A DNA stretch of 64,000 bases from Acanthochlamys bracteata (Eukaryota > Streptophyta > Magnoliopsida > Pandanales > Velloziaceae). The notes beneath the pieces are model-generated. The model was not told the DNA's origin. It saw nothing but the letters and a program-made list of their open reading frames with translations, and did no database searches. The stretch is taken from assembly GCA_019914995.1 (NCBI GenBank), contig CM034127.1, positions 3,844,001 to 3,908,000 on the forward strand. The letters are read 5' to 3'. Shown here piece by piece: positions 1 through 12,062 of the stretch (positions are counted from its first letter, which is position 1; each line of letters starts with the position of its first letter). A program made the position numbers and the translations under genes.

Positions 1-1959
1 CACCATCATCATCATCGTCACGGCGGTCACCAATCCTCAAGCCGGAAACGTTCTTCTTCGACTGCAACGCCTTCTCCACCCTATAACGTCGCGCCTTTGG
101 CTTTGCTCGATCCTTATTCTTCTTCGTGCACTCCGCCGCAGCTTCCAGCACCACCAACGCCGCACCAGCAACACCAACAACAGCTTGTGTTATCTGGAGG
201 GAAAGAAGATTTGGGAGCTCTAGCCATGTTGGAAGACAGTGTGAAGAAGTTGAAGAGTCCCAAAGCTTCTCCTGGTCCTGTGCTCACCAAAGCACAGGCC
301 GAGTCGGCGCTGTCTTTGCTGTCAGAGTGGGTGCACGAGAGTTGCGCCGCCGTGTCTTTATCGGCTTTATCTCACCCAAAGTTTCGAACTTTTCTAAATC
401 AAGTTGGTCTTCCCTCCGCCGCCGGCCATCTTCAGCCTCGGGAACTCGCCGGAACTCGTCTCGAACTTCGTTTCCGAGAAGCTCTGCTTGATTCAGATGC
501 ACGGCTTCGTGATGCTGCTTTCTTCCAGCTCGCTTCCCATGGCTGGAATGCGTGTTCATACTCGCAACCTCAAGACGCTATCATCACCATTGCTACTAAT
601 CTCCCCAACGGCACAACAGTGTTCCGGAAATCGTTCTTCACTGCCACCAACTCTCCGCCGTCAAAGTACGCCGAAGAGATTCTGTGGGACGCCGCTGTTT
701 CATCTTTTTCAGGCAGCCCGCAGCGGTGCGTTGGCATCGTCGCCGACCGATTCAAGTCTAAAGCTTTGAAAGATCTTGAAAACCAACATCCCTGGCTTGT
801 TAATCTTCCATGCCAACTTCAAGCTCTCCACCGCTTGCTTAAAGATTTCTCCCGTGACCTTCCCATGATCCGCTCCGCCGCTGCCGCTTGCTTTCGGCTT
901 GTTTCTTTCTTCAATTCCAATCCCCGTGCTCGGTCCCTTCTCCATAAGTACCAACTCCAGGAGCTTGATCAATCAAGCCTTCTCTTCTCTCCCTCGGCTT
1001 CCACTGACTCTGACTTAAATCCTGAAACTGTTTTTGCAATGCTTGATGATGTCTTGGGCAATGCTCGGCTGCTGCAGTTGGTTGCCCATGACGAAACATA
1101 TAACCTTCCACCCCTTGATGAGCCCGACGCGAGGGAGATGGCTGACCGGATTCGTGATGTTGGGTTCTGGACTGAGCTTGAGTCGGTTCATTCGTTGTTC
1201 AAACTGCTAACTACCATGGCGCGAGAGCTTGAGGCAGAGCGGCCGTTGGTTGGGCAATGCCTGCCATTGTGGGAGGATCTCCGGGCTAAGGTCAGGGATT
1301 GGTGCAATAAGTACAATGTCGATCATGGTGCTGTGGAGAAGGTGATCGACAGAAGATTCAGGAAAAATTACCACCCTGCTTGGTCGGCTGCATTCATTCT
1401 TGATCCTTTGTATTTAATCAAGGATTCTAGTGGCAAATATCTACCGCCATTTAAGCTTTTAACGGCTGAGCAGGTGAAGGATGTCGACAAGCTGATTATG
1501 CGGCTTGTATCACGGGAAGAAGCCCACATTGCTCTGAATGAACTCTTGACATGGAGGGCAGAAGGGCTAGACCCTGTGTATGCCCAAGCAGTCAAGGTGA
1601 AGCAGCTTGATCCTGCCACAGGTAAAATGAGGATTGCCAATCCACAAAGTAGTCGGCTTGTATGGGAAACTTGCTTGAGCGAGTTTAAGGCACTGGGCAA
1701 GGTAGCTGTGCGGTTAATTTTTCTACATGCTACTTCGTGCGGGTTCAAGTGTAACAGTTCCCTACTCCGGTGGGTGACTGCACAAGGGCGCTCACGTACA
1801 GCAATGGACAGGGCTCAGAAGATTGTGTTTATTGCTGCGCAGGCTAAGTTAGACCAGAGGGATTTCTCCAGTGAAGAGGAGAAGGATGCAGAGCTGCTCT
1901 CAAACGAGGATGATGATATGCTCACTACTGAAGCATTTGGAGACGCTTCATCAGTGTAA
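1..1959 (+). CDS. hAT transposase-derived (domesticated) protein, 5'-truncated by window edge
   Basis: The frame is open from base 1 to the TAA at 1957-1959, giving 652 visible residues. There is no ATG near the left edge (the codon at 97 is TTG), so the true start lies outside the window. The visible N-terminus is His/Ser/Pro/Gln-rich and low complexity. The middle and C-terminal parts resemble the plant hAT-like family recalled as At1g12380/At1g62870. The C-terminal third carries the tryptophan-rich hAT dimerisation-like region (WEDLRAKVRDW, YHPAWSAAFILDPLYLI, SRLVWETCLSEF), followed by an acidic tail with SSEEEKDAE. No terminal inverted repeats or target duplications were noticed around the gene, and the long intact frame suggests a host gene rather than a mobile element. 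A nuclear DNA-binding or regulatory role is inference. No intron is seen in the visible part. Confidence 0.8.
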   Translation, partial: HHHHHRHGGHQSSSRKRSSSTATPSPPYNVAPLALLDPYSSSCTPPQLPAPPTPHQQHQQQLVLSGGKEDLGALAMLEDSVKKLKSPKASPGPVLTKAQAESALSLLSEWVHESCAAVSLSALSHPKFRTFLNQVGLPSAAGHLQPRELAGTRLELRFREALLDSDARLRDAAFFQLASHGWNACSYSQPQDAIITIATNLPNGTTVFRKSFFTATNSPPSKYAEEILWDAAVSSFSGSPQRCVGIVADRFKSKALKDLENQHPWLVNLPCQLQALHRLLKDFSRDLPMIRSAAAACFRLVSFFNSNPRARSLLHKYQLQELDQSSLLFSPSASTDSDLNPETVFAMLDDVLGNARLLQLVAHDETYNLPPLDEPDAREMADRIRDVGFWTELESVHSLFKLLTTMARELEAERPLVGQCLPLWEDLRAKVRDWCNKYNVDHGAVEKVIDRRFRKNYHPAWSAAFILDPLYLIKDSSGKYLPPFKLLTAEQVKDVDKLIMRLVSREEAHIALNELLTWRAEGLDPVYAQAVKVKQLDPATGKMRIANPQSSRLVWETCLSEFKALGKVAVRLIFLHATSCGFKCNSSLLRWVTAQGRSRTAMDRAQKIVFIAAQAKLDQRDFSSEEEKDAELLSNEDDDMLTTEAFGDASSV

Positions 1960-4500
1960 CATTTTTAATTTGGATTTCATTTTAGATAAATCCTTCCCTT
2001 GGTGTAGAATTGATTTGGTAGGATTGTGAGGATTCTTTCTGAAAGTTCTTTGTGCCATCGTTGTAGTTCTTACTGGCTGTGGGATCGGTCGTCTTGGAGG
2101 TGCAGGCTGTGGAGAATTGTAGGTTAATTTTATGGAAGAAACTAGCTTATTTTTTATTTTTAATTTTTTTCCCCCTCATAGTGCTTTTCATGTCTGAGTG
2201 TTCTTGAGCTTTTACTGAAAAAAATTCGGGAAGTCTTCTTGTTTATAGGATAGGATTGATTGAGTTAACAAAAAACAGGAAGAAGAACAATGTAACATTT
2301 TGTTTCTTAGGGAAATAATATATAATATATATGGAGACGGTATTTGCCTTCCGTTTTAATTCTCTCTTGTTTCTTGAACTATGAATGCAATTTTCTTTCA
2401 TTGAATCCTTGTTGCATGTAAATGATACAAGTGATGATTGTGTAGCTTACAGTTTAAACAAATGCATACTTGAGCAAAAGAAAGAAAAGCTGCTTTCTGC
2501 ATACATCATTTTGTGAGGACCATTTGACTATGTCCAAAAGTATAACGCATTAGTATATAAACTATTGATTACGTACACGATATAATCACTTCTTCGAGCA
2601 GGTAAATGGTTTGTGAACGAGTCAGATGGTTCTGGTGATACTGCTAAGTTTTGTTGGCTCCAAACTTTGAAACCTGTCGTCTCTCTAATTCCACGACTGA
2701 AACCCATAACTCTGCCTTTTGAACCTATAGCTACGAAGAGCTTGTTTATTAGTTTTAGCAGAATATTTCAAAAGTTAATGTTAGGTAGTGCACCAAATCG
2801 AAGACTCCATTGCTCTCAATTTTAGATCCTGTTGTGCGTTATTTGTGTTTAGTCTAACATTTTAAAGGACAACTAATTTTCGGTATTTGTCTTGTTAAAT
2901 ACTGATTTATATGTTTATGTTCCTGTTTCTTCTTTCCTGTAGCCCAAGTTCGGCCAAGGTAGAAGTACTAGCATTATTTTCACAAGAACTCAGTGATCAT
3001 GATGACTAGTAGTCATTGACAACACATACACAGACGGGCTCCATGCCTGCTTCACATGCTAAGATTTGACGGATACACAAATCAGGTAGCTCCGCTCCGA
3101 TCATCAGGACATCTCGCCGAATGCTTTGTTTGTGCTAATTTTGCCTTCCAAGTATGGAGCCATTCCGAAACCTCTCAGACAAGATAAGCTGTCCTCAAAC
3201 GTTACGCTCCTCTTCAAAGGTACATCTCCATTCCTCAAAATTTATTCATGGCATGGGCAGTGATTGAAATCCCCAAGTTCATTTTATTTTGCATTAGTCA
3301 CGATGGAACTTTTTTCGAACTTGAATGATCACTGCTTTTTAAGATTCTTTGCAATAAGAAGGCCCTGCTGGTTACTAAATTTGAACTCTTCTGCTCCGCC
3401 TGCCGGTACTTAACTATCACTATCAATCTCTTCATCTTTGGGACTACAATTCTTCTTGTTTGTTTACATTAACTGTTCAGATTTTCCGACGGTTGCATAA
3501 CGACTCTGATTATGTTTATGCTCTACTTCGCATCACCTGAACCGAATATATATTATGTTGGTCCCGTAAACAAGTTGACATGAAATTAAGTAATGCAAAC
3601 GTTCTCCATTAGAAGACTATAAGAAACTCCTCAAAACATACATCCTTCATTTGCGCTTACGCAAAAGAATAGTGAACAGTTCACTATTTTACTCAATCAA
3701 ATGGCAGCCGGATGGAATTGCAGAGAGACCAGCAGTCAACTTTGGCGCATAAATACGGCAACGAATGCAAATATTCCAATTACTCATATTCTATTTCGGT
3801 ATTAAAAATTAAACTTCAGCTACGTAAGTTATTAAAGTTACGCAAGAGACGCAAGCGTATGTATTGGCAAGAAAGGGTGACTTGGTTTTACGTAGTTTCC
3901 AATCAAATGCTTGCTGGATGGAGGTGGAGGGGTTTCGTGTTCTTCTAAAAAGCTGCGAGCTTTACGGGGGTGCTGTAAGGATTTTAAAAATAAAACTAAA
4001 GGAAGAAAAAAAAGAGCGTCGGGGTTTGTTTCGTTCATTCGCCATGATTGTTCCACGAATCATTTATTTTCTAGAGGTTCGAGTTTTCATTCTTCTCAAG
4101 AGGACCCAATGCTTGTGGAGTTGTCGGGAAAAAGATACCCGAGACAGCAATGCAATTACTTCACATCGTGTCATAGTTAAAGATCTCGAGTTTGAATCCT
4201 ACTCTTAAAAATCCTACAGCTTTGTTTCTTTCTTTTTCCCTCTCCGATACAATGTATAATACACAACTCGTACTCTAATGTATAAACACAATCTTCACAT
4301 AAATGAACAAACATTTTGGAACAGTTCCAAAAGATTAAAAAACACTCAGAATTTGTTTGGAGTAATTATAAAGCTAATATCCCTGCTGTTTTCTGAGGAT
4401 TCATTTGAATTCAAAATGTCTTCAGTTTATACTTATAAGACTTTCGTATTCATAAAAATTATGAAATACCCAAAGAATACATAAACAAAATAACTCTTAA
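1960..4500. other. 3' flank of the hAT-like gene, no gene recognised
   Basis: The first few hundred bases are probably the 3' UTR. An AATAATATATAATA-type AT-rich stretch near 2315 could serve polyadenylation. The rest has mixed composition with only short open frames (for example 2613-2825, 3712-3948 and 3864-4208). None of these shows a domain or a codon pattern I can support. Confidence 0.5.
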
Positions 4501-7500
4501 AGAAGATACGAGAAGTGCAGCAGCTAAAAGTAATTACTTGGTAGCGCTTCTCAAATATTTCTCCATCTATTTAAACCTTTTAATTTTCTGAGAAACTTTA
4601 TATATTATTGAAAAGTTTTGTTAAAAATTTAAATAATATAAATAAGTATACATTACATATTTTAATATATATAACTTTTGTTAAGTTAACAAGTTAAACT
4701 CATTGTTTTAATAACCTAAAAAAACTTTTAAAATTTATGTTAAACAATTTTAAAAGAACTCCAGAATCTCAACCGGTTTAATGAATCCAGTTGAAAATAT
4801 ACTACGAGTAATTCATCTATCTATCTAAAAGAGTTGAATGAACTTTTCAGGGTGTGGGCATGAGAAAGTATACATGTTAGAATGGTTAAAAACATTCAAT
4901 GTTTCCTCAAGGAAAGTTTTTGGATTGATTCCTAATATAGAAAACCAATTTTTTCCTTTTCATTCATTCTGAAGAAGAACATCAAACAAAAGAACTGAAT
5001 GCAAATGAATTGTTTTTCGCTGCAGTGAAAGACTGAACACATCATGTCTTCCTATCATAGGCAATCTTTTACTTTTACTTTTTACCATGAAATCAATGCA
5101 CACTGACTGGGTGAAAACATTCATTCCATTTTACTTTTTTTTTAATTTTACAGCAGGTTATTATTTTACCATCATTCATTCATGCCTATGTACAGTACCT
5201 AGATTGTAACTTACAATCATGCTCTCTTTTTTACACTTATTTAATGTTTTGTCGGCAAGAGTTTCTGACTGCTTAGCGACTTGAATTACTTTTTCATGTA
5301 TTAAGCTCAGATTTTATGAGCTTCTGTTCCCACTAAATCATGCGTGATTTCTTCCGTTATAATTAGGTGCAGTTTGGAATTGATTTTTCTCTACTTTTGA
5401 TCCTAATATTTATTTTATATTTTTAGATAAATTTATAATATTATAGAATTTTTTTAATTAGAAATACAAAAAATTATATTTTAAAATCTTATTATTCTTT
5501 TTTAATTAAAAAATCAAATTTGCTTTCTGAAAAATTTTTAATATTTTTTCTTTTAAATATTTTTTCAAAATTACTTCAAAAACTTTCTGAAAACTTTACG
5601 ACATCAAGTAACAATTGTCACATTTAGACATACTTGGTATTATTTTTTCCAATATATTTTATTTTTGGAAACTTTTATTTAAAATTTCTTTTAGTATTAT
5701 TTTTAAAACTTAGAAATATGAGTATATATATACAATTTTTTATTTTTAAACTAAAAAATGAATTATTATTTTAATTTTCTAGTAACAACATTTTCTAATG
5801 TTTTATGTAAAAAATTTCAAACAATCATTAGCCATTATTGTTAACAAATATTTAGTTACATATTTCTTATTATAATTTTAAAATAATATTTAATAAAAAT
5901 TTAGACTTATTTTTTTATAACTAATTGATTTTTAAAAAAATTTAAATTTCTCACAAAAAATTAGAACAGGCTCAGTTAGATCGGGCTACAATATTAACTA
6001 AATTTAAATTTATTATCTATTTTGTTTAGAATTATCATGATCTATTTTATCTTAAAATAAGTAATCTATTTTATTTTTAAAACAGATAGTCCGAGTATAT
6101 TGCTTGTCACTAATTCTAAAATAATATTTATAAATATTTGAACTTATTTTTTATAATCAGTTGATTTTTTAAGAAAATTTAAATTCGTCGCAATAGTAAT
6201 TGACTACAATGCATAGAATCTTAAACAAAACAATTCATCCGGATCATCTTATACGCTTAGTACTCAAAAACTGAAAAAAAGAAAAAAAGTCGTTCCTAAC
6301 TTTTCCAAAGGTGAGGTATCAATATGGAATCATCATGGATATGCTACTATAATGAAAGCACAAGAAAATAAAGAAAATTTTTGTATGATGAATTATGATT
6401 ATTATCGTTATTAGTATAGGACAATCATAAAAAAACAGTGTTTGCTTTCTTTCTTTTTTTTGAATATTCCCTACAAGCTATTGTATATGGCCAGTTTGGC
6501 TTAGCATTTTTCAAATATTATTTTTTAATACATATTTTATAAATATTTAAAAATTTATTTAAAAATTTAAAAAATATAAAAAATTTTACATGATAAAATT
6601 CTTTTATTGTATATTTTTACTTTTTTTTAAAATAAAAAATAAAATTCAATTTTTTATAAAAGAATATATTTTTTATTTTAAAAAAATTTATTTTATAAGT
6701 ACTTCCAAATACTCCCATATAAGCTCAACTTCTACACCTTACTAATATATAAGATACAATCTTTTTTTTATTTAAAAATTTCTTTTCATCTACTTACCCT
6801 CTTTCCCATTTGTTGAAAAGCCCAAAAAAAAAAAAAACTGATTATAAACTTTGCATTACGTAGAATATCTGTCTTTCAATCTTAATAGTCAACCAGATCC
6901 ATCGTAAGCCTTACGGCTTATACGTAGATATAAACTATAAATGCCATCAAAATGTACATAACACGTATACGCCAAATACTTAAAAGCATAACATCACTAT
7001 ACACTTTTTGTATTTTTTTTAGAATTTATTTTAATTTTAAAAAAAAATTTTTTAGTTCATATTTTTCAATAAATTTGCTACAGAATTTAAAAAATATAAA
7101 AAATTTTCTATATAAAAATTTTTATTATTTATTATTTATATTTTATTTTAGATAAAAAAATAAAATTTATTTTTAAAAACCTTTTCAAACTGCCCTAAGT
7201 ATGTCCTTATGCTCCGACGCTGAAGAAAAATAACAGTTTTAGATAACAGTTTAGTTGGTAGGTGTGTTATTTGACTAATTTACAGGAATGCGAGTAAAAT
7301 GAAACAATTTCTGTACCAATTTTTTTTTTAGTAGTCATGCTTTTAGGTGTGTTATTTGACTATTATCTTTATGCATGAAATATATTTACTTATTATCTTA
7401 GCTAATCAAGTTTGAGTAAATCCTACGCGTGTATATTCATCCCCTAAAATACCTTAACTAGTAAAAATTACTAAAAGTTTTCCTTCGAAAAAAGAAAAAC

Positions 7501-8160
7501 TACTGAGAGTTCTAAATATGTATTAATAAAAATAATTGTTTGCTACAGAATCACAATGAACTGACGGGAACAACTAATGGAGATATATTAAAAAAAACTA
7601 TAAAAATGAGATATATGTGAAATAGAGAATCATAATGGATAGTTTTATTGTTTTTTTGTATGATGAAATATTTTTAAATTCAATTGTCTTTAATTACCAT
7701 GAAGACAAATAGTAGGCTTTTGGAAAAAAAAATTAATTTTTGTTTCCTGAAAAAGAACTTATCTAGCAAAAGAAAACATCATTATCATTACGAACGACAT
7801 TAGCAGATGTGATGACTAGCTCAATAAAAAACTTGATCTTGAGTAATAAACACATCATCACTGCAGTCCTATTTTCATGAAAATAATTTCACAACTCCCG
7901 AAACTAACTAGACGCACGAGTCAATACAATGATAACGATTTTTGAATGTGTTTTAATTATATAATTTTTTTTGTTTTTATATAAAAATATATTTTACTAA
8001 TTTATTTTAATCTCACTAAATTGATATTTATTTATTTTTTATCAAACTGAATTTACTAAATTTATTTTTATCAATTAAAACAAAGAACTTAGTTTTTATT
8101 ATCACATTCGACAATTGAGCTTCAAATTTTATTACCTTTAACAACTCTGGCTAATAATTT
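4501..8160. other. AT-rich intergenic DNA with degenerate MITE-like repeats
   Basis: Very AT-rich, dominated by A and T runs. At least one repeat with recognisable inverted ends lies at 6489-6716. A related 3' end (TTTTCAAACTGCCCTAAG) occurs near 7180-7198, and a related 5' end (GTGCAGTTTGGAATTGATTT) near 5368. No supported gene. Confidence 0.6.
6489..6716. repeat. AT-rich MITE-like element
   Basis: About 228 bases of almost pure A/T bounded by GGCCAGTTTGGCTTAG on the left and CTTCCAAATACTCCC on the right. The reverse complement of the right end (GGGAGTATTTGGAAG) aligns with the left end, so the ends are imperfect terminal inverted repeats. ATAT flanks both sides, a possible target duplication. 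The ends resemble the G-rich TGTTTGG ends seen in many plant MITEs, and similar elements recur in this window. Confidence 0.45.
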
Positions 8161-8740
8161 AAAAAAGAAGAGGGGTGGGCCCCGCAAAAACAGTGTTGCA
8201 GGCATGCCAAACACGAACACCGTCAGCAATGGGCCTTATACAGTAAAGCATAGGCCCACAATTTCCTTCAATCCGTACGAAATAGGCCCCAAAGCCTGTT
8301 TAGCCAGTAGGACCCACAATTTAAAATTTTCTCAATGAGTTTTCTTTGTTTTAGTTATTAATGAAGGGGGCTCCTTTGTTATTTAATGAGAATTGCACGT
8401 TTTTGATGTCGTACGGATGGAGAACGAACAATGTGGCCCACAAGCCCGGTCGTTTGTGCGCTCGATTTTTCGTTCCTTCCGATGCTCGCCGTCGCAGAGA
8501 GAACACTGTGCTACGCGACACTTCCGGTTATTGTTTTTCCGTAAATAACCGCACCATGCAGGTGAATATGGGCCGTTGGATGGGTTAAAGCGATCGGACG
8601 GTTATTATAAAGATAACGTGGTCGGTGAGAGGAAAGGGTAGTTTTGTCAAACTGGTGGGTCTGGAATCTGGAGCAGTTGGGATACGGAGGGACAGTTTGC
8701 TGATTTACTAATAAAAAAATATTATAAATCATTTTAAAAA
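8161..8740. promoter_or_regulatory. Orphan promoter-like GC-richer island with clustered TGGGCC motifs
   Basis: A sharply GC-richer block between two AT-rich deserts. It contains five TGGGCC/GGCCCA hexamers (8176-8181, 8230-8235, 8253-8258, 8435-8440, 8569-8574), which match plant site II (TCP-bound) promoter elements, and a TTATAAAG TATA-like string near 8603. No coding gene follows on either strand within several kilobases. The 75-codon open frame at 8361-8588 shows no recognisable domain. It may be a relic promoter or the promoter of a non-coding transcript. Confidence 0.35.
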
Positions 8741-10740
8741 TTAATTTTTTTATAACTAGTTAGCATTCTAACATCTCCCACTGATTACATAAAGCAAATT
8801 AATTTTATATACAAAATTTAACTATTTAAGAATCAATATATTAACTTTCAGGTCAATTAAAATAAGGTAAAACTTCAGTAAATTGTTTCCGTTGCACTTT
8901 TCGTTAAAAAGATAATTAGTAATAATCTACGTACTGCATTTTTTAATTATTTTGATTTATTTTCAAAATAGAAGGGTCTTAAATTAAAGGGTCCATCGGT
9001 TAACGTTCAAGATCAGTTTTTTTTTTTTCTCTAATACTAAATCATTGTTTTACTAAAAGCGTGTTTTAAATAATTTATAACTGAATTTTATGAAAATAAA
9101 AATTAAAAAATAATTTTTTTAAAAAAATAAAATAAAAATAAAGTTCAGTATTTATATTTTAATAATTTTTAAAAATATATTTAAAATTAAAAAATATAAT
9201 TCTATTGAGAAATATATAAATAAAAAAATTAGAATTAAAATTTTATATATAAAAATAAAATTCTGAATTTTTTATATAATTAAAATATATAAATTATTTA
9301 GAATTCAAAATTTGACTTAAAAAAATGAAATTACAAGATCGATTACTAATCACAACAATTGCATTCTTTTTTGGAATAGTTATTATTTGTCGAATGCTTT
9401 TCTTATTTTATTCAAAATTTGTCAATCATGAGTCTGCTGACCAAGTTTCTAATTCGGTTCAATAAAGTTTAGACCTTACTCAATTTGAATTATAAATACT
9501 TAACTGTTGGTTAAGATTATTTTATGTTAATGATAAGAGTATTCTAGTTAATCTTGACCGATTGCTAATTTTTCTGTGTGCAAAACATGTGCAAGATTAG
9601 TAAGTGCAAAATAATTTTTATGAAAAGTGGATTAAAAAAGTGTAATGAAATTTTTATTTCTAATTATACTTCAAAATAAATTTAAAAATATTTTGTATTT
9701 AGTAGATAGATGCTCTAAGAATAAAAAAAAAACAATATTTTTAGAGTATTCGAATTAGCGAGAACGATGATTTGGATATAACATTTTCCTATGATTCGAA
9801 GAAAAAAAAAGTTAAAAATATAATTCGCAGATTTAAAAATATTTATAGAATAAAAAATATTTTAGTTATATTTTAAAAAATAAAATTTATTTTTTAAAAA
9901 TAAAAATAATAAATAATAATTAAATTTAATAATATTAAAATTTTTATATTTTTTAAATTTTAAATAAATTTTATAAAGTATTATTAAAATTTTATTAATA
10001 AATATAAAATAAAATAGATGGTTAAAATCACTCCATAAGTAATACTAAACAACGTTTTCATCGTCTCTTCAAATGGTTTTTTCCTCGTTGTTGAATATTA
10101 TAAGTCATATCTTTGCGGATGCAAATAATTTCGAATTGGAAAAGTTGAGAAATTATAAAGCTCGGCGGAGTTTTTTCATGAAATTCTGATTAATAAACTC
10201 GAAAAAGAAAGAGAGAAAGAAAAATTTGTTGAAAGGTGATCAACAACCGAACGTGATCATTATGTTTGTTGACCTCCTAACTAAAACTATGTTGGCGTTC
10301 ATATAAAGTTTGAACGTTAAAAATGATATTCTATTTTATTGGAAACTAAATACGTGGCAACTCGATTGAACTATTATGAACTGTTAATTTGATTCCTGAC
10401 GAACAAAGAAAGCAACCAACATGTGATACAAGGAATAATACAAAACATGAATAAAAAGTTTATCTTCAACAAACCTTTCTAATTCAGGTTCTGCGATTCC
10501 GTTAGTTTTTTTTTTCTTTGCCATTTCGAATGAACCCATATTTAGCAAATAAAAAAATAGTAAAGTAACGCGTATCTATTGCCAGGAAGTTAATAAAATA
10601 CTTCTTTGTTTTTTCTTTTTAATAGAATTTTGTTTAAATAGAAGTAGAGAATGTCGGTCCAACCTATTAACCTAGCCATGGACTATATTCACATACCTAT
10701 TATATGTAATCCATGTGATGAAGTTACTATTTGTTGTTAT
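8741..10740. other. AT-rich intergenic DNA, no gene recognised
   Basis: Long A/T-only tracts (about 9060-9300 and 9830-10010) probably represent decayed repeats of the MITE-like type seen elsewhere in the window. No supported open frame or RNA gene. Confidence 0.55.
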
Positions 10741-10792
10741 GTTTTTCAACATAAAACTGTTGGGTTGGGAGTTGGGATACATTGAAAATGCC

Positions 10793-10855
10793 TTGAGCTA
10801 AAGCGTTGGAATCCTCACTACTTTCTAAAAGTTAGTGGACCAGCCATTAGCTCAA
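10793..10855. repeat. Imperfect inverted repeat (63-base hairpin)
   Basis: TTGAGCTAA at 10793-10801 is perfectly complementary to TTAGCTCAA at 10847-10855. Further pairing continues inward, including CACTA (10816-10820) with TAGTG (10833-10837), around a short loop. The size and bulged stem are compatible with a small structured RNA, but I recognise no known plant microRNA sequence. Confidence 0.45.
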
Positions 10856-11888
10856 ACAATTATCAATAGTTACCACAGATATCCAAAAATTCAATTTACA
10901 ACAAACGCAGAAACCAGACCCATCTAACAGGTCAGTGTTCAGACTCATCAATCGCGTTAGATGTATAACGACAGCTTAACCAAAAACTGCTGCTTCTTCC
11001 AGAATCGTAGTTGATAATGCTTCAGTAATGCCTTAGGCCGGCAACCAGAAATCTTATCATCGACATAGTCTCACTATTACCTTTTGCATATTCGAAAGCG
11101 ATAGAGAGACGCTCAAAAACCGTTATCGAATATGCCAAACTGCTCACTGAAACGACAGGGAAACCGTACTGCAAATGTTAAAAACTCCCTAAAAAGTAAT
11201 TATTAGTTCTTGCTGGTTCGTAAATGCGTCCATAAGGAAAATAAGGCTACTGGTGAACCCTGAGTAGTCCTTGACGAAGTTAATTAGCTCTAATTGCATC
11301 AACTGCTCCATGTTAGTGTTTACGGGTGCAAGACAACAGAAAAAGTGTAACACAACATAGATTCCTTATCAATTAGTGACTGAGGCAAATATTATTAGTA
11401 CTGCCTGGAGCTAACATGCCAAAGCGATTCAATGCCTACCCAGAAAGAGCAGGTTGTGGTCCAACTAAACAGAAAACGAGAAATCACGGTCCACGACGTA
11501 TCTCCACATATCAGGTGCAATGAAAGATGCAAAGGCGTACGCGTACTAATATGAAGCACCATATAAGCATTGTACTCCCTGTTCCCGGCTACGCACATCC
11601 TCGTATTGTTAACTATGGCGCAGGATTTTTTATTTTTGTTAGCTCGTATAAACAAACTTGTCCCTTTATAGATGCTACAACGGTTCTTTCAATCACAGAA
11701 GCCAAAAGGAAGGCGCTACGGGTGCAATGTACCCAGATCAATACCCTGATTTTCAATAGGCTGCTATTCAGGTTAAAAAACACAACCCACTCGAAAGCGA
11801 TGACTCGGTGTGCCTTCGTCTTAATCGTGTTCTTGTTCTCCCCTCAAAACATGGAAGGAGAAAACCATCCAGCGGTCAAATCTAGAGA

Positions 11889-12062
11889 AGCAGATTAGCC
11901 CACTAGAAGATATACCGAGGAAAAAGAAAAAAACATAGACGAGGCAGAAAGACAGCAGATTCCTTGGCTAGCAGACGTACAGAGGAAATAATTCAAAGTT
12001 TAAGCCAATAGGAAAGCATTGAAGCAGACAGTCCACTAGCAGAAATACCGAGGAAATAATCA
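11889..12062. repeat. Degenerate tandem repeat, three copies, period about 65-69 bases
   Basis: Copies start at 11889, 11954 and 12023. Each begins AGCAGA and contains a related block (CACTAGAAGATATACCGAGG; GCTAGCAGACGTACAGAGG; CACTAGCAGAAATACCGAGG), followed by GAAAAAG or GAAATAA. It lies in DNA without a supported gene. Confidence 0.5.

Noticed and set aside
4170-4205. tRNA B-box-like string (GAGTTTGAATCC) that might mark a tRNA or SINE
   Set aside because: No matching A box, acceptor stem or poly(A) tail was found at the right distance.
3712-4208. Overlapping open frames on the plus strand downstream of the hAT-like gene
   Set aside because: Three overlapping short frames with basic low-complexity content and no family resemblance; not supported as a gene.
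11527-11898. 123-codon open frame in the WD40 gene 3' flank
   Set aside because: Overlaps another frame on the opposite strand and has no recognisable motif; treated as chance.
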